Source: Candidatus Opimibacter skivensis
GTDB lineage: Bacteria > Bacteroidota > Bacteroidia > Chitinophagales > Saprospiraceae
Direction of reading: 5' to 3'
Assembly: GCA_016722045.1 (NCBI GenBank)
Contig: JADKGY010000025.1
Coordinates: 1 to 64,000, forward strand
DNA: 64,000 bases
Numbering within the stretch: the first letter of the stretch is position 1; each line of letters starts with the position of its first letter. Below the pieces are notes generated by a model that was given only the letters and a program-made list of their open reading frames with translations, ran no database searches and was not told where the DNA came from. This document shows positions 45,097 to 54,729 of this stretch, in pieces. Made by a program: the position numbers and the translations under genes.

Positions 45097-46068
45097 TCAC
45101 GATCTCACAGGATCAAAGAAGTAGAGCTTTCTTTTTTTATAATTAATCATCACCCGGCGTGTGCTCAGAAATTCGTAGCCAAGCACACCGTTGAGCGACA
45201 CACCAAAACTTTCATTGATATCCTCCAGACTCGTCAGCAAGGTATTCATACTTGCGCAATGTTGATGGCCTACCGCCACATCATTCAGGGTGCCCGCGAT
45301 AACCTCGACCTGTCTCTTTCCCATACCGATCAGATTGACACGCTTTATGATTGTAAACCGATCCAGGGCTTTTCTGTTCGTTTTTCTGTCGATAAGATTT
45401 AATTCTGCTCCTGAATCCAGCATCAGATGCAATTTTGCATTGTTGACAGACCCGTCCACAATGATGACATGCTTCTTCAACTCGAACTTCAGACTGTCAC
45501 TTGGTATCTCCCAGTTACGGATACTATCAAGCCTCTCTCCATTTCTGTCCAGACGGCTCAACACAATCCGGCTGTTCTGGAAATCAATAAACAACTCAAA
45601 ATCTTTAAACACATCAAATCCTAAAATGCCTATGATTCTTGCATTTTTCTTTTCTTCAATATGACTCAAATCTACCACGTGAGCCCGTAAATTCAGAAGA
45701 AACAACCTGTCAAGCAGTAGTGTATCAACTTCCATTTCCGTGACTGAGGCCACTATCCCGGTATTGCCGGTAGCCACCACATCCCGATCCCTGACGGCCG
45801 GTTTAAAATATTGTTGATTCAATACCAGTCTTTCAGAACCTGTGTCCAGAATAAAATTTCCACTTAAAGTATCTGCATTCGCCTGGACAACGATCAGATG
45901 CCCCACAAGAGAAAAAGGAATGTAGATCGTATTAAGATTTGGCCTGGCCGCCTCCGGAAAAGAAAGAGTACAAAATATATTTATTCCTCCAGGCTCCTCA
46001 GTTCCTTCCTTCCCATAACAAAATGCTATAGATAACAGATTGAAGAAGATGAAGAGATTTCGAATCAC
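45097..46068 (-). CDS. Retropepsin-like aspartic protease, secreted
   Basis: 323 residues. Signal peptide MIRNLFIFFNLLSIAFCYG. Two retropepsin-like halves each with a catalytic DTG/DSG: FILDTGSERLVLN and LMLDSGAELNLID. Each is followed by the usual hydrophobic-hydrophobic-Gly strand (IIGILGFDVF and LNGVLGYEF). Both halves in one chain resemble a pepsin-like arrangement built from retropepsin units. Substrate unknown. A remnant of a related gene lies at 34234-34341. Four bases separate it from the triple-CBM gene. Confidence 0.82.
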   Translation of the reverse strand: MIRNLFIFFNLLSIAFCYGKEGTEEPGGINIFCTLSFPEAARPNLNTIYIPFSLVGHLIVVQANADTLSGNFILDTGSERLVLNQQYFKPAVRDRDVVATGNTGIVASVTEMEVDTLLLDRLFLLNLRAHVVDLSHIEEKKNARIIGILGFDVFKDFELFIDFQNSRIVLSRLDRNGERLDSIRNWEIPSDSLKFELKKHVIIVDGSVNNAKLHLMLDSGAELNLIDRKTNRKALDRFTIIKRVNLIGMGKRQVEVIAGTLNDVAVGHQHCASMNTLLTSLEDINESFGVSLNGVLGYEFLSTRRVMINYKKRKLYFFDPVRS

Positions 46069-46112
46069 CCCGAATTAACTCATTTTTTTATAAAATTATT
46101 ATATACTTGTTG

Positions 46113-46165
46113 AGGTCGGTTGACCGACGTTCTGGTGACTTCAAGGCTGTGCCTTGCGTTTTGAA
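46113..46165. repeat. REP-like repeat A, copy 2
   Basis: GTCGGT-TG-ACCGAC (46115-46128) followed by ACGTTCTGGTGACTTCAAGGCT and GCCTTGCG. Read on the other strand, this is the same composite as 8838-8868. It lies between ileS and the protease gene. Confidence 0.6.
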
Positions 46166-46187
46166 GATTTTGCTTTGGGCAGAACGG

Positions 46188-49100
46188 TTAACTTTCAATT
46201 GAAATATGAATCTCTTCCCCATCCATCCATTCCACACTTGTATACTTATCCATTGCGTGTATTTCCATCATTTCCAAAATCGAGATAGGTACAACATTTA
46301 TTGAATCCGCCAAGGTCTCAGTCTTGATATAATCCCCAAAATCAGCAACGGCCATCTCAATTCCGGACAAACCCTCAACTTTTATTTTGATCCTGTCCGT
46401 CACATTCAGCCCACTACTCTTCCTCAGATTCTGTATCCTATTGACCAACTCACGCGCAGTTCCTTCCGCGATCAATTCATCATCCAATGTCACATCCAGT
46501 GCCACAGTGATACCATCTTCAGAGGCAACTTGCCATCCGGGGATATCTTCAGAGATGATTTCAATGTCCTCCCTGACAGGCATAAATTCCTGTCCCTCGA
46601 TCATCAATATCAATTCACCTCCAATTTCAAACCTGTTGATTTCCTCCTGCGAAAGCGCACTGATAAGATCTGCTGCCGCCTTCATGTTTTTACCCAGCCG
46701 CTTGCCAAGGGTTTTGAAATTCGCTTTCGCTTTTTTCGACACAATGCCTGAAGTATTGGCGATGTATTCAATCCCTTTCACATTGACTTCTGATAAGATG
46801 AGATCCTTGACCTGATCGATATCTTCCTGAAACTTATCATCAAGTACAGGCAACATGATTTTCCGTAATGGCAATCGGACACGCAGTTTCTCTTTTTTGC
46901 GGATCGACAATACAAGTGAACTGATATGCTGCGCATAATCCATTCGCCTGATCAACACTTCATCTTTCAATTCATGAGAGGCTGCCGGAAGATCAGTCAG
47001 ATGCACACTTTCAGGATACTGACCTGATGAAGACGTAAGATTACGATACAACCAATCCGCGAAAAATGGAGCGACCGGTGATATCATCTGTGCTACAATG
47101 GTGAGACACTCAAATAATGTAGCATACGCCGCTTTCTTATCATCTGTCAATTCTCCTTTCCAAAAACGCCTCCGGTTTAATCGCACGTACCAATTCGAAA
47201 GATGATCATTGACAAAAGTTTCGATCTGGCGACATGCTGTCGTGACATCATATCCGTCCATGTCGACATGATAATCATCTATCAGGGTGTGTAGCCTTGA
47301 TAATATCCAGCGATCTATTTCAGGTCGTTCCGCTACAGTCATTATGCCTGGATCACTACTCTTCCAATGATCGAGATTAGCATACAGCGCAAAAAATGAA
47401 TACGTATTATATAATGTACTGAATAGCTTTCTTGTCGTCTCCGTGATCCCGTCCTCATCAAATTTTAGATTGTCCCAAGGCTGTGCATTCGACAGCATAT
47501 ACCATCGTGGCGCATCAGCTCCATATTGATTGATGATCCGGAATGGGTCAACAGCATTGCCCAGCCGTTTGGACATCTTCTGCCCATTTTTGTCAAGCAC
47601 CAAACCATTCGACACCACATTCTTAAATGCAACCGAATCTTTCACCATCACTGCGATAGCATGTAGTGTAAAAAACCAACCTCTTGTCTGATCCACTCCT
47701 TCCGCAATAAAATCAGCAGGAAAATTTTGATTGAATACATCCACATTTTCAAATGGATAATGCCATTGTGCATACGGCATCGAACCACTATCAAACCACA
47801 CGTCGATCAGATCCGTCTCCCGCTTCATGACATTGCCTTTAGGTGAAAGCAATACAACATCATCAATAAAAGGTCTGTGCAAATCATCAGGAACTTGCTG
47901 AGAAAGATTCAATTTCTGATTTGCATTCTTGATTTCACTTGCAAGCTGCTCAATCGAACCGATACACATTTCTTCGCTACCATCCTCTGATCTCCAGATG
48001 GGAAGTGGAATGCCCCAGAAGCGTGATCGTGAGAGGTTCCAATCCTGCAGATTTTCAAGCCAGTTGCCAAATCTTTTCTCACCCGTATGTGCAGGCGTCC
48101 AGTTGATTGTCTTATTCAATTCAATCATTCTGTCTCTGCATGCTGTTGATTTGATAAACCAGCTATCCATCGGATAATACAAAATCGGTTTATCTGTGCG
48201 CCAGCAATGTGGATAGTTGTGTTCATATTTTTGAACATTCAGTGCTTTCCCTTCGAGCTTCAATTGCACGGATATATCGACATCTACATTTACATAATTC
48301 GGATCGTCTTTATAATCTTTCACATACCTTCCTGAATAGGGGCCTACATTTTCTTTGAACTTGCCGGTGAGATCCACAAGGGTAAGTGTACCTACGCCAT
48401 TTGCTTTAGCTACCCGCTGGTCATCTGCACCGAATGAAGGAGCCGTATGCACAATACCTGTTCCATCGGATGTCGTCACATGATCACCTGTCAATACAAC
48501 AAAGGCGTCCGTGCCATCGAGAAGAGGTTCGATTGGATTTCCAAAATCTAAAAGTTGTTCGTATCGGATGCCGCGCATTTTGCTTCCTTTGAATGGAGCG
48601 GATTGCGATTCGATGGCAGGTTGATTTTTTCCACCTATCCAATGACCCACTAATGCTTGTGCAAGCACCACGCTGACCTGTGCATCTGTATACGGATTTT
48701 TTGTTTTGATTTTGACATAATCGATATCCGGTCCTACTGATAGTGCAGTATTTGAAGGAAGCGTCCATGGTGTAGTTGTCCAGGCGAGTATCCTTACATC
48801 TTCATCATTGTCATCAAATAAAAATGAAGACTTATCATCACGATTCACCTTGAACATGGCGACGACAGTCGTATCCTTCACCTCTTTGTATGCACCCGGC
48901 ATATTCAGCTCGTGAGAACTCAAACCCGTTCCTGCAGCAGGAGAGTAAGGTTGTATAGTATAGCCTTTGTACAGAAGTCCTTTGTCGTAAAGAATCTTCA
49001 ACAGATTCCATACAGACTCGATGTAATCATTTTTGTAGGTGATGTATGGATTATCAAGATCCACCCAATAGCCCATCCGTCGTGTGATGTCATCCCATTC

Positions 49101-49490
49101 CGCTTTGTGGCGCATGACGGTCTCGCGGCATTTTGCATTATAATCTTCGATGGAGATTGTCTTCCCGATATCATCTTTGGTGATGCCCAGTTCTTTTTCA
49201 ACACTGAGTTCGATCGGAAGACCGTGTGTATCCCATCCGCCTTTGCGTTCGACGCGGTGACCTTTCAGTGTCTGATAGCGGCAGAATAAATCCTTGATCG
49301 TGCGGGCCATGACGTGATGGATACCCGGCATACCATTGGCGCTCGGTGGTCCTTCATAGAATACCCACCGTTTGTCTTCCGGTCGTTGGGTGACACTCTT
49401 TTCAAAAATGCCATGTTCCTCCCACCAGCTCAGGAGTTCTTTATCGATCGCCGGGAGATTCAGTCCTTTATATTCGGGATATAGTTTCAT
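46188..49490 (-). CDS. ileS: Isoleucyl-tRNA synthetase
   Basis: 1100 residues, usual for the long Bacteroidota form. Charges tRNA-Ile with isoleucine. Class I signatures: PPSANGMPGIHHVMART, where HIGH is replaced by G-I-H-H at residues 56-59, and NGQKMSKRLGN for KMSKS. Other parts: the editing domain (AWTTTPWTLPSNTALSVGP, TGDHVTTSDGTGIVHTAPSFG), WFDSGSMPYAQWHYPFEN and the anticodon-binding C-terminus. The GIHH variant resembles the eukaryote-like IleS2 class, which is less sensitive to mupirocin in other bacteria (inference). The leader contains an attenuator-like structure. Confidence 0.96.
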   Translation of the reverse strand: MKLYPEYKGLNLPAIDKELLSWWEEHGIFEKSVTQRPEDKRWVFYEGPPSANGMPGIHHVMARTIKDLFCRYQTLKGHRVERKGGWDTHGLPIELSVEKELGITKDDIGKTISIEDYNAKCRETVMRHKAEWDDITRRMGYWVDLDNPYITYKNDYIESVWNLLKILYDKGLLYKGYTIQPYSPAAGTGLSSHELNMPGAYKEVKDTTVVAMFKVNRDDKSSFLFDDNDEDVRILAWTTTPWTLPSNTALSVGPDIDYVKIKTKNPYTDAQVSVVLAQALVGHWIGGKNQPAIESQSAPFKGSKMRGIRYEQLLDFGNPIEPLLDGTDAFVVLTGDHVTTSDGTGIVHTAPSFGADDQRVAKANGVGTLTLVDLTGKFKENVGPYSGRYVKDYKDDPNYVNVDVDISVQLKLEGKALNVQKYEHNYPHCWRTDKPILYYPMDSWFIKSTACRDRMIELNKTINWTPAHTGEKRFGNWLENLQDWNLSRSRFWGIPLPIWRSEDGSEEMCIGSIEQLASEIKNANQKLNLSQQVPDDLHRPFIDDVVLLSPKGNVMKRETDLIDVWFDSGSMPYAQWHYPFENVDVFNQNFPADFIAEGVDQTRGWFFTLHAIAVMVKDSVAFKNVVSNGLVLDKNGQKMSKRLGNAVDPFRIINQYGADAPRWYMLSNAQPWDNLKFDEDGITETTRKLFSTLYNTYSFFALYANLDHWKSSDPGIMTVAERPEIDRWILSRLHTLIDDYHVDMDGYDVTTACRQIETFVNDHLSNWYVRLNRRRFWKGELTDDKKAAYATLFECLTIVAQMISPVAPFFADWLYRNLTSSSGQYPESVHLTDLPAASHELKDEVLIRRMDYAQHISSLVLSIRKKEKLRVRLPLRKIMLPVLDDKFQEDIDQVKDLILSEVNVKGIEYIANTSGIVSKKAKANFKTLGKRLGKNMKAAADLISALSQEEINRFEIGGELILMIEGQEFMPVREDIEIISEDIPGWQVASEDGITVALDVTLDDELIAEGTARELVNRIQNLRKSSGLNVTDRIKIKVEGLSGIEMAVADFGDYIKTETLADSINVVPISILEMMEIHAMDKYTSVEWMDGEEIHISIES

Positions 49491-49520
49491 GTCAGTAGTT
49501 CAATGCCTTAAATTAAAAAA

Positions 49521-49565
49521 GCCCCGACTGCAATCTGACGGGGCCTCTTAAAGCTTAGATTGCAA
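49521..49565 (-). promoter_or_regulatory. Attenuator-like terminator in the ileS leader
   Basis: On the ileS strand, GCCCCG (49544-49539) and CGGGGC (49526-49521) form a 6-bp G/C stem followed by TTTTTT, 25 bases before the ileS start. The hairpin loop contains AGATTGCA (49536-49529), and a perfectly complementary TGCAATCT (49564-49557) lies just upstream. Pairing of these would compete with or lock the terminator. No T-box motif is visible. Confidence 0.55.
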
Positions 49566-49854
49566 TGGTGTATTACGTGATAATGATTTGACCTATTATT
49601 CTATTCATCAGGGGCGTAAAGGTAGTAAAAAGGTGATGATTAAAAGATGTGAAAAAAGGAGAGATTTATTTGCCCATCTCAGATGCCATTACAAATCAGG
49701 CTTCATAGGTAAATGAGCGAATTAATAATTTTTCAAGTAGAAAAAATCATTTGACATACACAGCTAAGAACCTTCGTGTAGTTAGAGATTAATTTTTTTT
49801 TTGATTTACATTAAAATAAATTTGCATTTCCAAGGTTAATCCTGTATATTCGTT

Positions 49855-49938
49855 TACAGTTCCCCTTCATTATCCTCCACGAAAGGATTACAGTTCCCCT
49901 TCATTATCCTCCACGAAAGGATTGCACCTCCCCTTCAT
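49855..49938. repeat. 34-bp direct repeat, 2 copies plus fragment
   Basis: Two identical copies of a 34-base unit beginning TACAGTTCCCCTTCATTATC (49855-49888 and 49889-49922), then a partial third (CTCCCCTTCATTA). Each unit has a small ATCCT/AGGAT hairpin. No spacers, so not CRISPR. The rest of the gap 49565-50092 is AT-rich without a recognisable gene. Confidence 0.8.
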
Positions 49939-50092
49939 TAAACTCTGTTACAGGGCACTTACCTCTTTAATTATTTTCTTGTTCAAAACAGGACTATAGA
50001 AGTCATTTTTTTAACAAGAAATTTCATTATTGATATTGATCATACAAATGATCAAGGTGTATTCTATTTCTTAATTTATAAATCTTATAATC

Positions 50093-53000
50093 ATGAGACC
50101 ATTGCTTATATTACCACCTAAATCTGATTTAATACAAAGTGGAATTCTTCTCCTACTTATTTCTATGGCAATCAATTCACTGATAAGCCAGGATATTGAT
50201 TTATGTGGGATGTTTCCACCTCATCAAGCGACTTCCAATGACCCGGATTCAATTTATTGGGATAGGTTTGGGAATTCGTATAATTTATATAGTTCATTTC
50301 CAGGAGAAAACACTCTCGAAAGATCAATACAATTCTGTGGGTATTATGAGATAGATTATGATATTGATGTGACTCAATCATTTAGAGACCGAATATGTGA
50401 AGTTTTTGAAAGTTTATCTGAGCTAATTCCACAAAGGATAAATAAAAGTTCATGTGGTGATACCTATAACCCTAAAAGGGTAAAAGTAAGGATTGGTTTA
50501 GATACTTTAAGTTCAAAAATATTGGCCGTATCGTCTTCCTTCTACGGCATGGGTGGTTCATACCTTCAAAATTGTAATGAGGTTCGGGAAAATAAAGTGT
50601 ACTTAAAAATTAACGGAGGATTAGCGGACCCTCCTTATCCAATATTTTTATTCTATGATGGTAGAATAACCATAAATATTAATGATACAATAAAGTGGTT
50701 TACTGGTCTGGAAAATACTCCAAATGATTCATTTGATCTATTCTCTGTTATTCTCCATGAAGCAGGTCATTTGCTGGGATTTGCATCGTTAATCGATTCT
50801 TCTGGTCCAGTCGCAGGATATATTTCATTATGGGACAAGATGATATTTACTACACCCGAGTATTTAGAAAACAATCAAAGTGAAAATGTTGTACCGTTAT
50901 TCACAAGTGATTGTGTTTCAAATTGTTGGGATTTAAATGGACATTTATTTGGTAATTACAGTGAATTAAACCAAGCTTTAGTGGATAATTGTTCAGAATT
51001 TGGTAATATTGATTTTGTATTTGGAGAACACGCTGTTGCACCTATTTATGGGGGGGATTTGATAGAAAATAGACTAAACAGTTTGAGTCATTTGCATCCG
51101 AACTGTAACAATGAGTCCATTGATTATGTTATGCAAAGATTTTTATCAAAAGGCCACCAACGCAGAGAATTTACACAACCTGAACTTAATATTTTATGTG
51201 AGTTGGGTTATAATTTGAATAAGTGTGAAAGCTGCTTCATTACAAGCAACTCGGAAATAATAGAATTTAATGAGAATTTATTTACAGATCCCTTTTTCTA
51301 TGGCTGCGTGAATGATACAATTATCATCAAATTTGATGATATTCTTTGCAATGATTTTACGAATAGTGATTCTATAAGTATTAGTTCGTGGGAATCTCCT
51401 GATGGGGTTAATGTAGTAAGTAACGATTCAAGTTTTTTAATATCTTCATCATCTGTTGGAGTTTTTGTGATTGTTTATACGCTAAAAGGATGTGATTGTC
51501 ATTTATTAAATGCATCTTTTAGGGTGCATTTTGGACCATGCTTTGATTGTTCACAGATTGACCCCTGCCTAAACCTAACCTGTGTGAATGGTTTTGAGCA
51601 ATTCCCAATAGAAAATAACTCATACCTCGTTCAACCTGAATTATCGGACGGTGGCTATTGGGTTTACGAGAATATTCCAACCAATTCAGTTGATGTTTGT
51701 ATTGACTCTGTGGGTAATAAATACTTAAATATGGCAGGATTCTCGTATGACTTAGAAGGGCTTTGTCTAAAACTAAATGAGCCCATTGAACCAGGATGCA
51801 AATTATTGATTAACCTCAAAGCTTCAAGTTTTGTTTCTGATTCAAAACTGAGAATCCATGTAAGCAAGCATCCACCCTGTAATTTTGCTGATGCAAGAAT
51901 TAGATTGGAATGCATTCCAACTAATTGTGGTACATATCAGTTTAATCCTATTTGTGTTGATGAAATTTCAATTGATAATTTGTCAGGGAGTGTCTCATGT
52001 ACAAGTAGTCCAAATCTTCATTCTATTGATGAATACGTATGGGTCAACAACACTGGGGATACCATTAATTATGTCATACTTTCTCCTGGTATCAATGAAA
52101 CAACAATAAAAATTGATGACATTATTATTCGAAAGGTTTGTCTTAATTCATGTTTCACTTATCAATACCTTGAAGTTTGTAATGATTTAGCCTTTACGGC
52201 TTGTGATCAAGATTCGTCTATTACACATTTTTGGAAATTTGGAGACAATAGCACCTCTACTGCATTGAATCCATCCCATTTATATACTCATGCTGATACA
52301 TTTGTCGTCAAACACATAGTGGGTGACATATGCGGAAATTTAGATTCGACAACTCTGAATATTATTGTTAATACACAAACAGGAGAATGTTGCCCAGACA
52401 CTTTAATATCAAATTCTACTATATGGGATTCTACCAATGTACCACACAATGGCAGGTTTCATACGATCACAGTAAATCATGGAGTCGCTTTCACTATATC
52501 TGATGATTTGACATTACAGTTTTGTCAGGATGGGGCTTTAGTGATCCAACCCGGAGGATATGTAGATCTGGCGGGAAAGCTAACATCTTATGGGGATATG
52601 ACCTGGAAAGGTGTATTTGTCGCCGGAGATACTTCGTTGAGTCAGGCAATTGATTTTAATTCCGGAGGATTTCATGGACTTCAACAGGGTTTCCTCAATA
52701 CAAGAGAGGGTTCTATAATAGAGAATGCTATGATAGGCGTGCGAAATTATGGTTTGAACGAATTTGAGAGTGCAGGAGGAATGATCCGTTGTGACCAAAC
52801 CGAATTTTTAAATAACACGATTGGAGTTGATTTTGGCCCTTATCAAAACTTTAATGGTGCTCAGCCCATACCCTCGCTAGGCAGCTTTGAAAATTGTACA
52901 TTTTTGACAAACGAAGATTATCATTTGAATGAGCCGTTTTATGCGTTTGTCAATTTACTGAAAGTGGATGGAATGAGTTTCAGAGCTTGTACTTTTGAAA

Positions 53001-54727
53001 ACAACCTTTTACCAACACTTCCATCATCTATTGCAGATTTTGGGTTCGGTATCCAGGCTGTGAGCGCAGGCTTTGGAGTTTATGCTTCCAGTTCAACGGG
53101 AGGAATCTTTCCCTGCACAGACCCATGTATAGTTTATGACAGGACAACTTTTAATGGACTTGGCCTGGGTATCTGTGTGTCTACTTTGGACAAAAACAGA
53201 CTTTATTACGTATATCAGGCGGAATTCAGTAATTGTTATAGGGGTATAACCAGCATTGGTACAACCGGGGGAACTATATTATTTAACAGGTTTTTATTTG
53301 GTGATGTGCCTGGTAATTTTTCGCACGGCCAGATCGGAGTAGATCTTCATTTTGATCACAACGGGTTTGTACTACAGGAGAACACGTTTGAACTAACTAC
53401 AGATCAAACAGATCTCAATACCATTGGGATATTAAGCAATGGTATTGGCGCATTTGATAATAATATCAGTAGAGATTCATTTATTGGTATTGAGACCGCA
53501 AATCAGGCCTTTGGAGTTAATGCAGATACCAATATTTTTTTCCCTAGGGGACTTATTTATCTATGCAATATCAATGAAGAAACTCCTGCATACGGGTACG
53601 ACTTTCATATACCTAATACTCCAGCCTTAGACTTAATCCATCCATTTCAGACTCCAGGCTCATCTCAGGGATCGAATATTGCAACTGGTAATCGTTTTGC
53701 ATACACGGCAAATGATTTTAATAATTACGGAGACGGTAATATTTTGTTCTGGTTCTATGAAAATGGTCAAAATGAGGAACCGCGCGATTCCTTTTCGTTA
53801 GGGATAACAAGTTCATTCGGCATACAAAATTCATGTGAAATGGAATATTGTGCACCTCCTTGTATTGAAGACATTGACGATATCAAGGGAAATTATTTTA
53901 CAAATATTGATTCGTTAGATGCGGCAGTTGAGGTTTATAATGAAGCTATTATTTTGGCTATTCCGGAAAAGATTCAGGCAGCAAGGTCAAAAGCAGTTTT
54001 CTTCAGGAGAGAAGCCTCAAATGATGCATACAGTGTAATTATTCATTTGATGATCGATACACTTGATTATAATGTGGATTCTTTAATCCGATGGTACGGT
54101 TATTTAGATACTTATGGCGCTGATTTGATGATTGCTGGTGAGTTTGTTGTGAAACATCATTATGATGAAGCTTTAGGCTTTCTGGAAACCCTATCTTCAC
54201 GAAGAATATTGTCATCTGAGCAAAATATAGATCTGGAATATATGGAAAACATATACACCATGCTTGCTACCAAAAATGTAACTTTGCTAGATAATGTAGA
54301 CCTCTCGAATTTGCGTTCTATAGCGTATTCCAACATTGGAATGTCAGCTGGTGTTTCAAGATCAATTCTTTCTATATATAAGGAATTTATTCCTCTGCCA
54401 TATTATCTTGGACAGCAGATAAAATTTAGAGTTTCTGAATCTGAATCTCAACATGAAAATAAAACAACTCCTAATGAAGAAATATTGAAAATATACCCAA
54501 GTCCAGCTGGTGACTTTGTTACGATTACTTGGGATGAAGAGAAATTCCAACCTAATTTCATATTTGTTGTTGACATGTATGGACGAAAAATTCAAGCTTT
54601 GGATAAAAAGTTACAACCTTTAACTGTATTGGAGACTTTTGATTGGCCAAATGGATTATATCGGGTTGTGGCTCAGAGCAAGGAAGGAAATATTATTTCC
54701 GGAAAAGTAATCATTATCAGAAATTGA
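50093..54727 (+). CDS. Large T9SS-exported protein with HExxH protease-like, PKD and beta-helix parts
   Basis: 1544 residues. Signal region SGILLLLISMAINSLIS-Q. Residues 30-390: a metalloprotease-like domain with V-I-L-H-E-A-G-H-L-L-G-F-A-S (His222, Glu223, His226). The position of the usual third metzincin ligand is Ser, so a different zinc ligand must be used or activity is lost. Residues 500-690: beta-sandwich, Cys-rich. About 700-765: PKD domain (HFWKFGDNSTSTALNPSHLY). Then a right-handed beta-helix-like region with many G/N turns (to about 1250), a helical segment, and a T9SS type A sorting domain (EILKIYPSPAGDFVTITW...NGLYRVVAQ). Likely a surface or secreted enzyme. The next gene begins 3 bases later. 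Confidence 0.8.
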   Translation: MRPLLILPPKSDLIQSGILLLLISMAINSLISQDIDLCGMFPPHQATSNDPDSIYWDRFGNSYNLYSSFPGENTLERSIQFCGYYEIDYDIDVTQSFRDRICEVFESLSELIPQRINKSSCGDTYNPKRVKVRIGLDTLSSKILAVSSSFYGMGGSYLQNCNEVRENKVYLKINGGLADPPYPIFLFYDGRITININDTIKWFTGLENTPNDSFDLFSVILHEAGHLLGFASLIDSSGPVAGYISLWDKMIFTTPEYLENNQSENVVPLFTSDCVSNCWDLNGHLFGNYSELNQALVDNCSEFGNIDFVFGEHAVAPIYGGDLIENRLNSLSHLHPNCNNESIDYVMQRFLSKGHQRREFTQPELNILCELGYNLNKCESCFITSNSEIIEFNENLFTDPFFYGCVNDTIIIKFDDILCNDFTNSDSISISSWESPDGVNVVSNDSSFLISSSSVGVFVIVYTLKGCDCHLLNASFRVHFGPCFDCSQIDPCLNLTCVNGFEQFPIENNSYLVQPELSDGGYWVYENIPTNSVDVCIDSVGNKYLNMAGFSYDLEGLCLKLNEPIEPGCKLLINLKASSFVSDSKLRIHVSKHPPCNFADARIRLECIPTNCGTYQFNPICVDEISIDNLSGSVSCTSSPNLHSIDEYVWVNNTGDTINYVILSPGINETTIKIDDIIIRKVCLNSCFTYQYLEVCNDLAFTACDQDSSITHFWKFGDNSTSTALNPSHLYTHADTFVVKHIVGDICGNLDSTTLNIIVNTQTGECCPDTLISNSTIWDSTNVPHNGRFHTITVNHGVAFTISDDLTLQFCQDGALVIQPGGYVDLAGKLTSYGDMTWKGVFVAGDTSLSQAIDFNSGGFHGLQQGFLNTREGSIIENAMIGVRNYGLNEFESAGGMIRCDQTEFLNNTIGVDFGPYQNFNGAQPIPSLGSFENCTFLTNEDYHLNEPFYAFVNLLKVDGMSFRACTFENNLLPTLPSSIADFGFGIQAVSAGFGVYASSSTGGIFPCTDPCIVYDRTTFNGLGLGICVSTLDKNRLYYVYQAEFSNCYRGITSIGTTGGTILFNRFLFGDVPGNFSHGQIGVDLHFDHNGFVLQENTFELTTDQTDLNTIGILSNGIGAFDNNISRDSFIGIETANQAFGVNADTNIFFPRGLIYLCNINEETPAYGYDFHIPNTPALDLIHPFQTPGSSQGSNIATGNRFAYTANDFNNYGDGNILFWFYENGQNEEPRDSFSLGITSSFGIQNSCEMEYCAPPCIEDIDDIKGNYFTNIDSLDAAVEVYNEAIILAIPEKIQAARSKAVFFRREASNDAYSVIIHLMIDTLDYNVDSLIRWYGYLDTYGADLMIAGEFVVKHHYDEALGFLETLSSRRILSSEQNIDLEYMENIYTMLATKNVTLLDNVDLSNLRSIAYSNIGMSAGVSRSILSIYKEFIPLPYYLGQQIKFRVSESESQHENKTTPNEEILKIYPSPAGDFVTITWDEEKFQPNFIFVVDMYGRKIQALDKKLQPLTVLETFDWPNGLYRVVAQSKEGNIISGKVIIIRN

Positions 54728-54729
54728 GA

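Noticed and set aside
46384..46815. 142-codon plus-strand ORF opposite ileS
   Set aside because: It is a mirror of a strongly conserved ileS region and has serine/leucine-rich antisense composition.
49521..49700. T-box riboswitch before ileS
   Set aside because: No T-box consensus or specifier stem was seen; only a terminator with a complementary upstream stretch.
49855..49938. 34-bp repeats as a CRISPR remnant
   Set aside because: The two units abut without a spacer and no cas gene is near; simple tandem duplication is enough.
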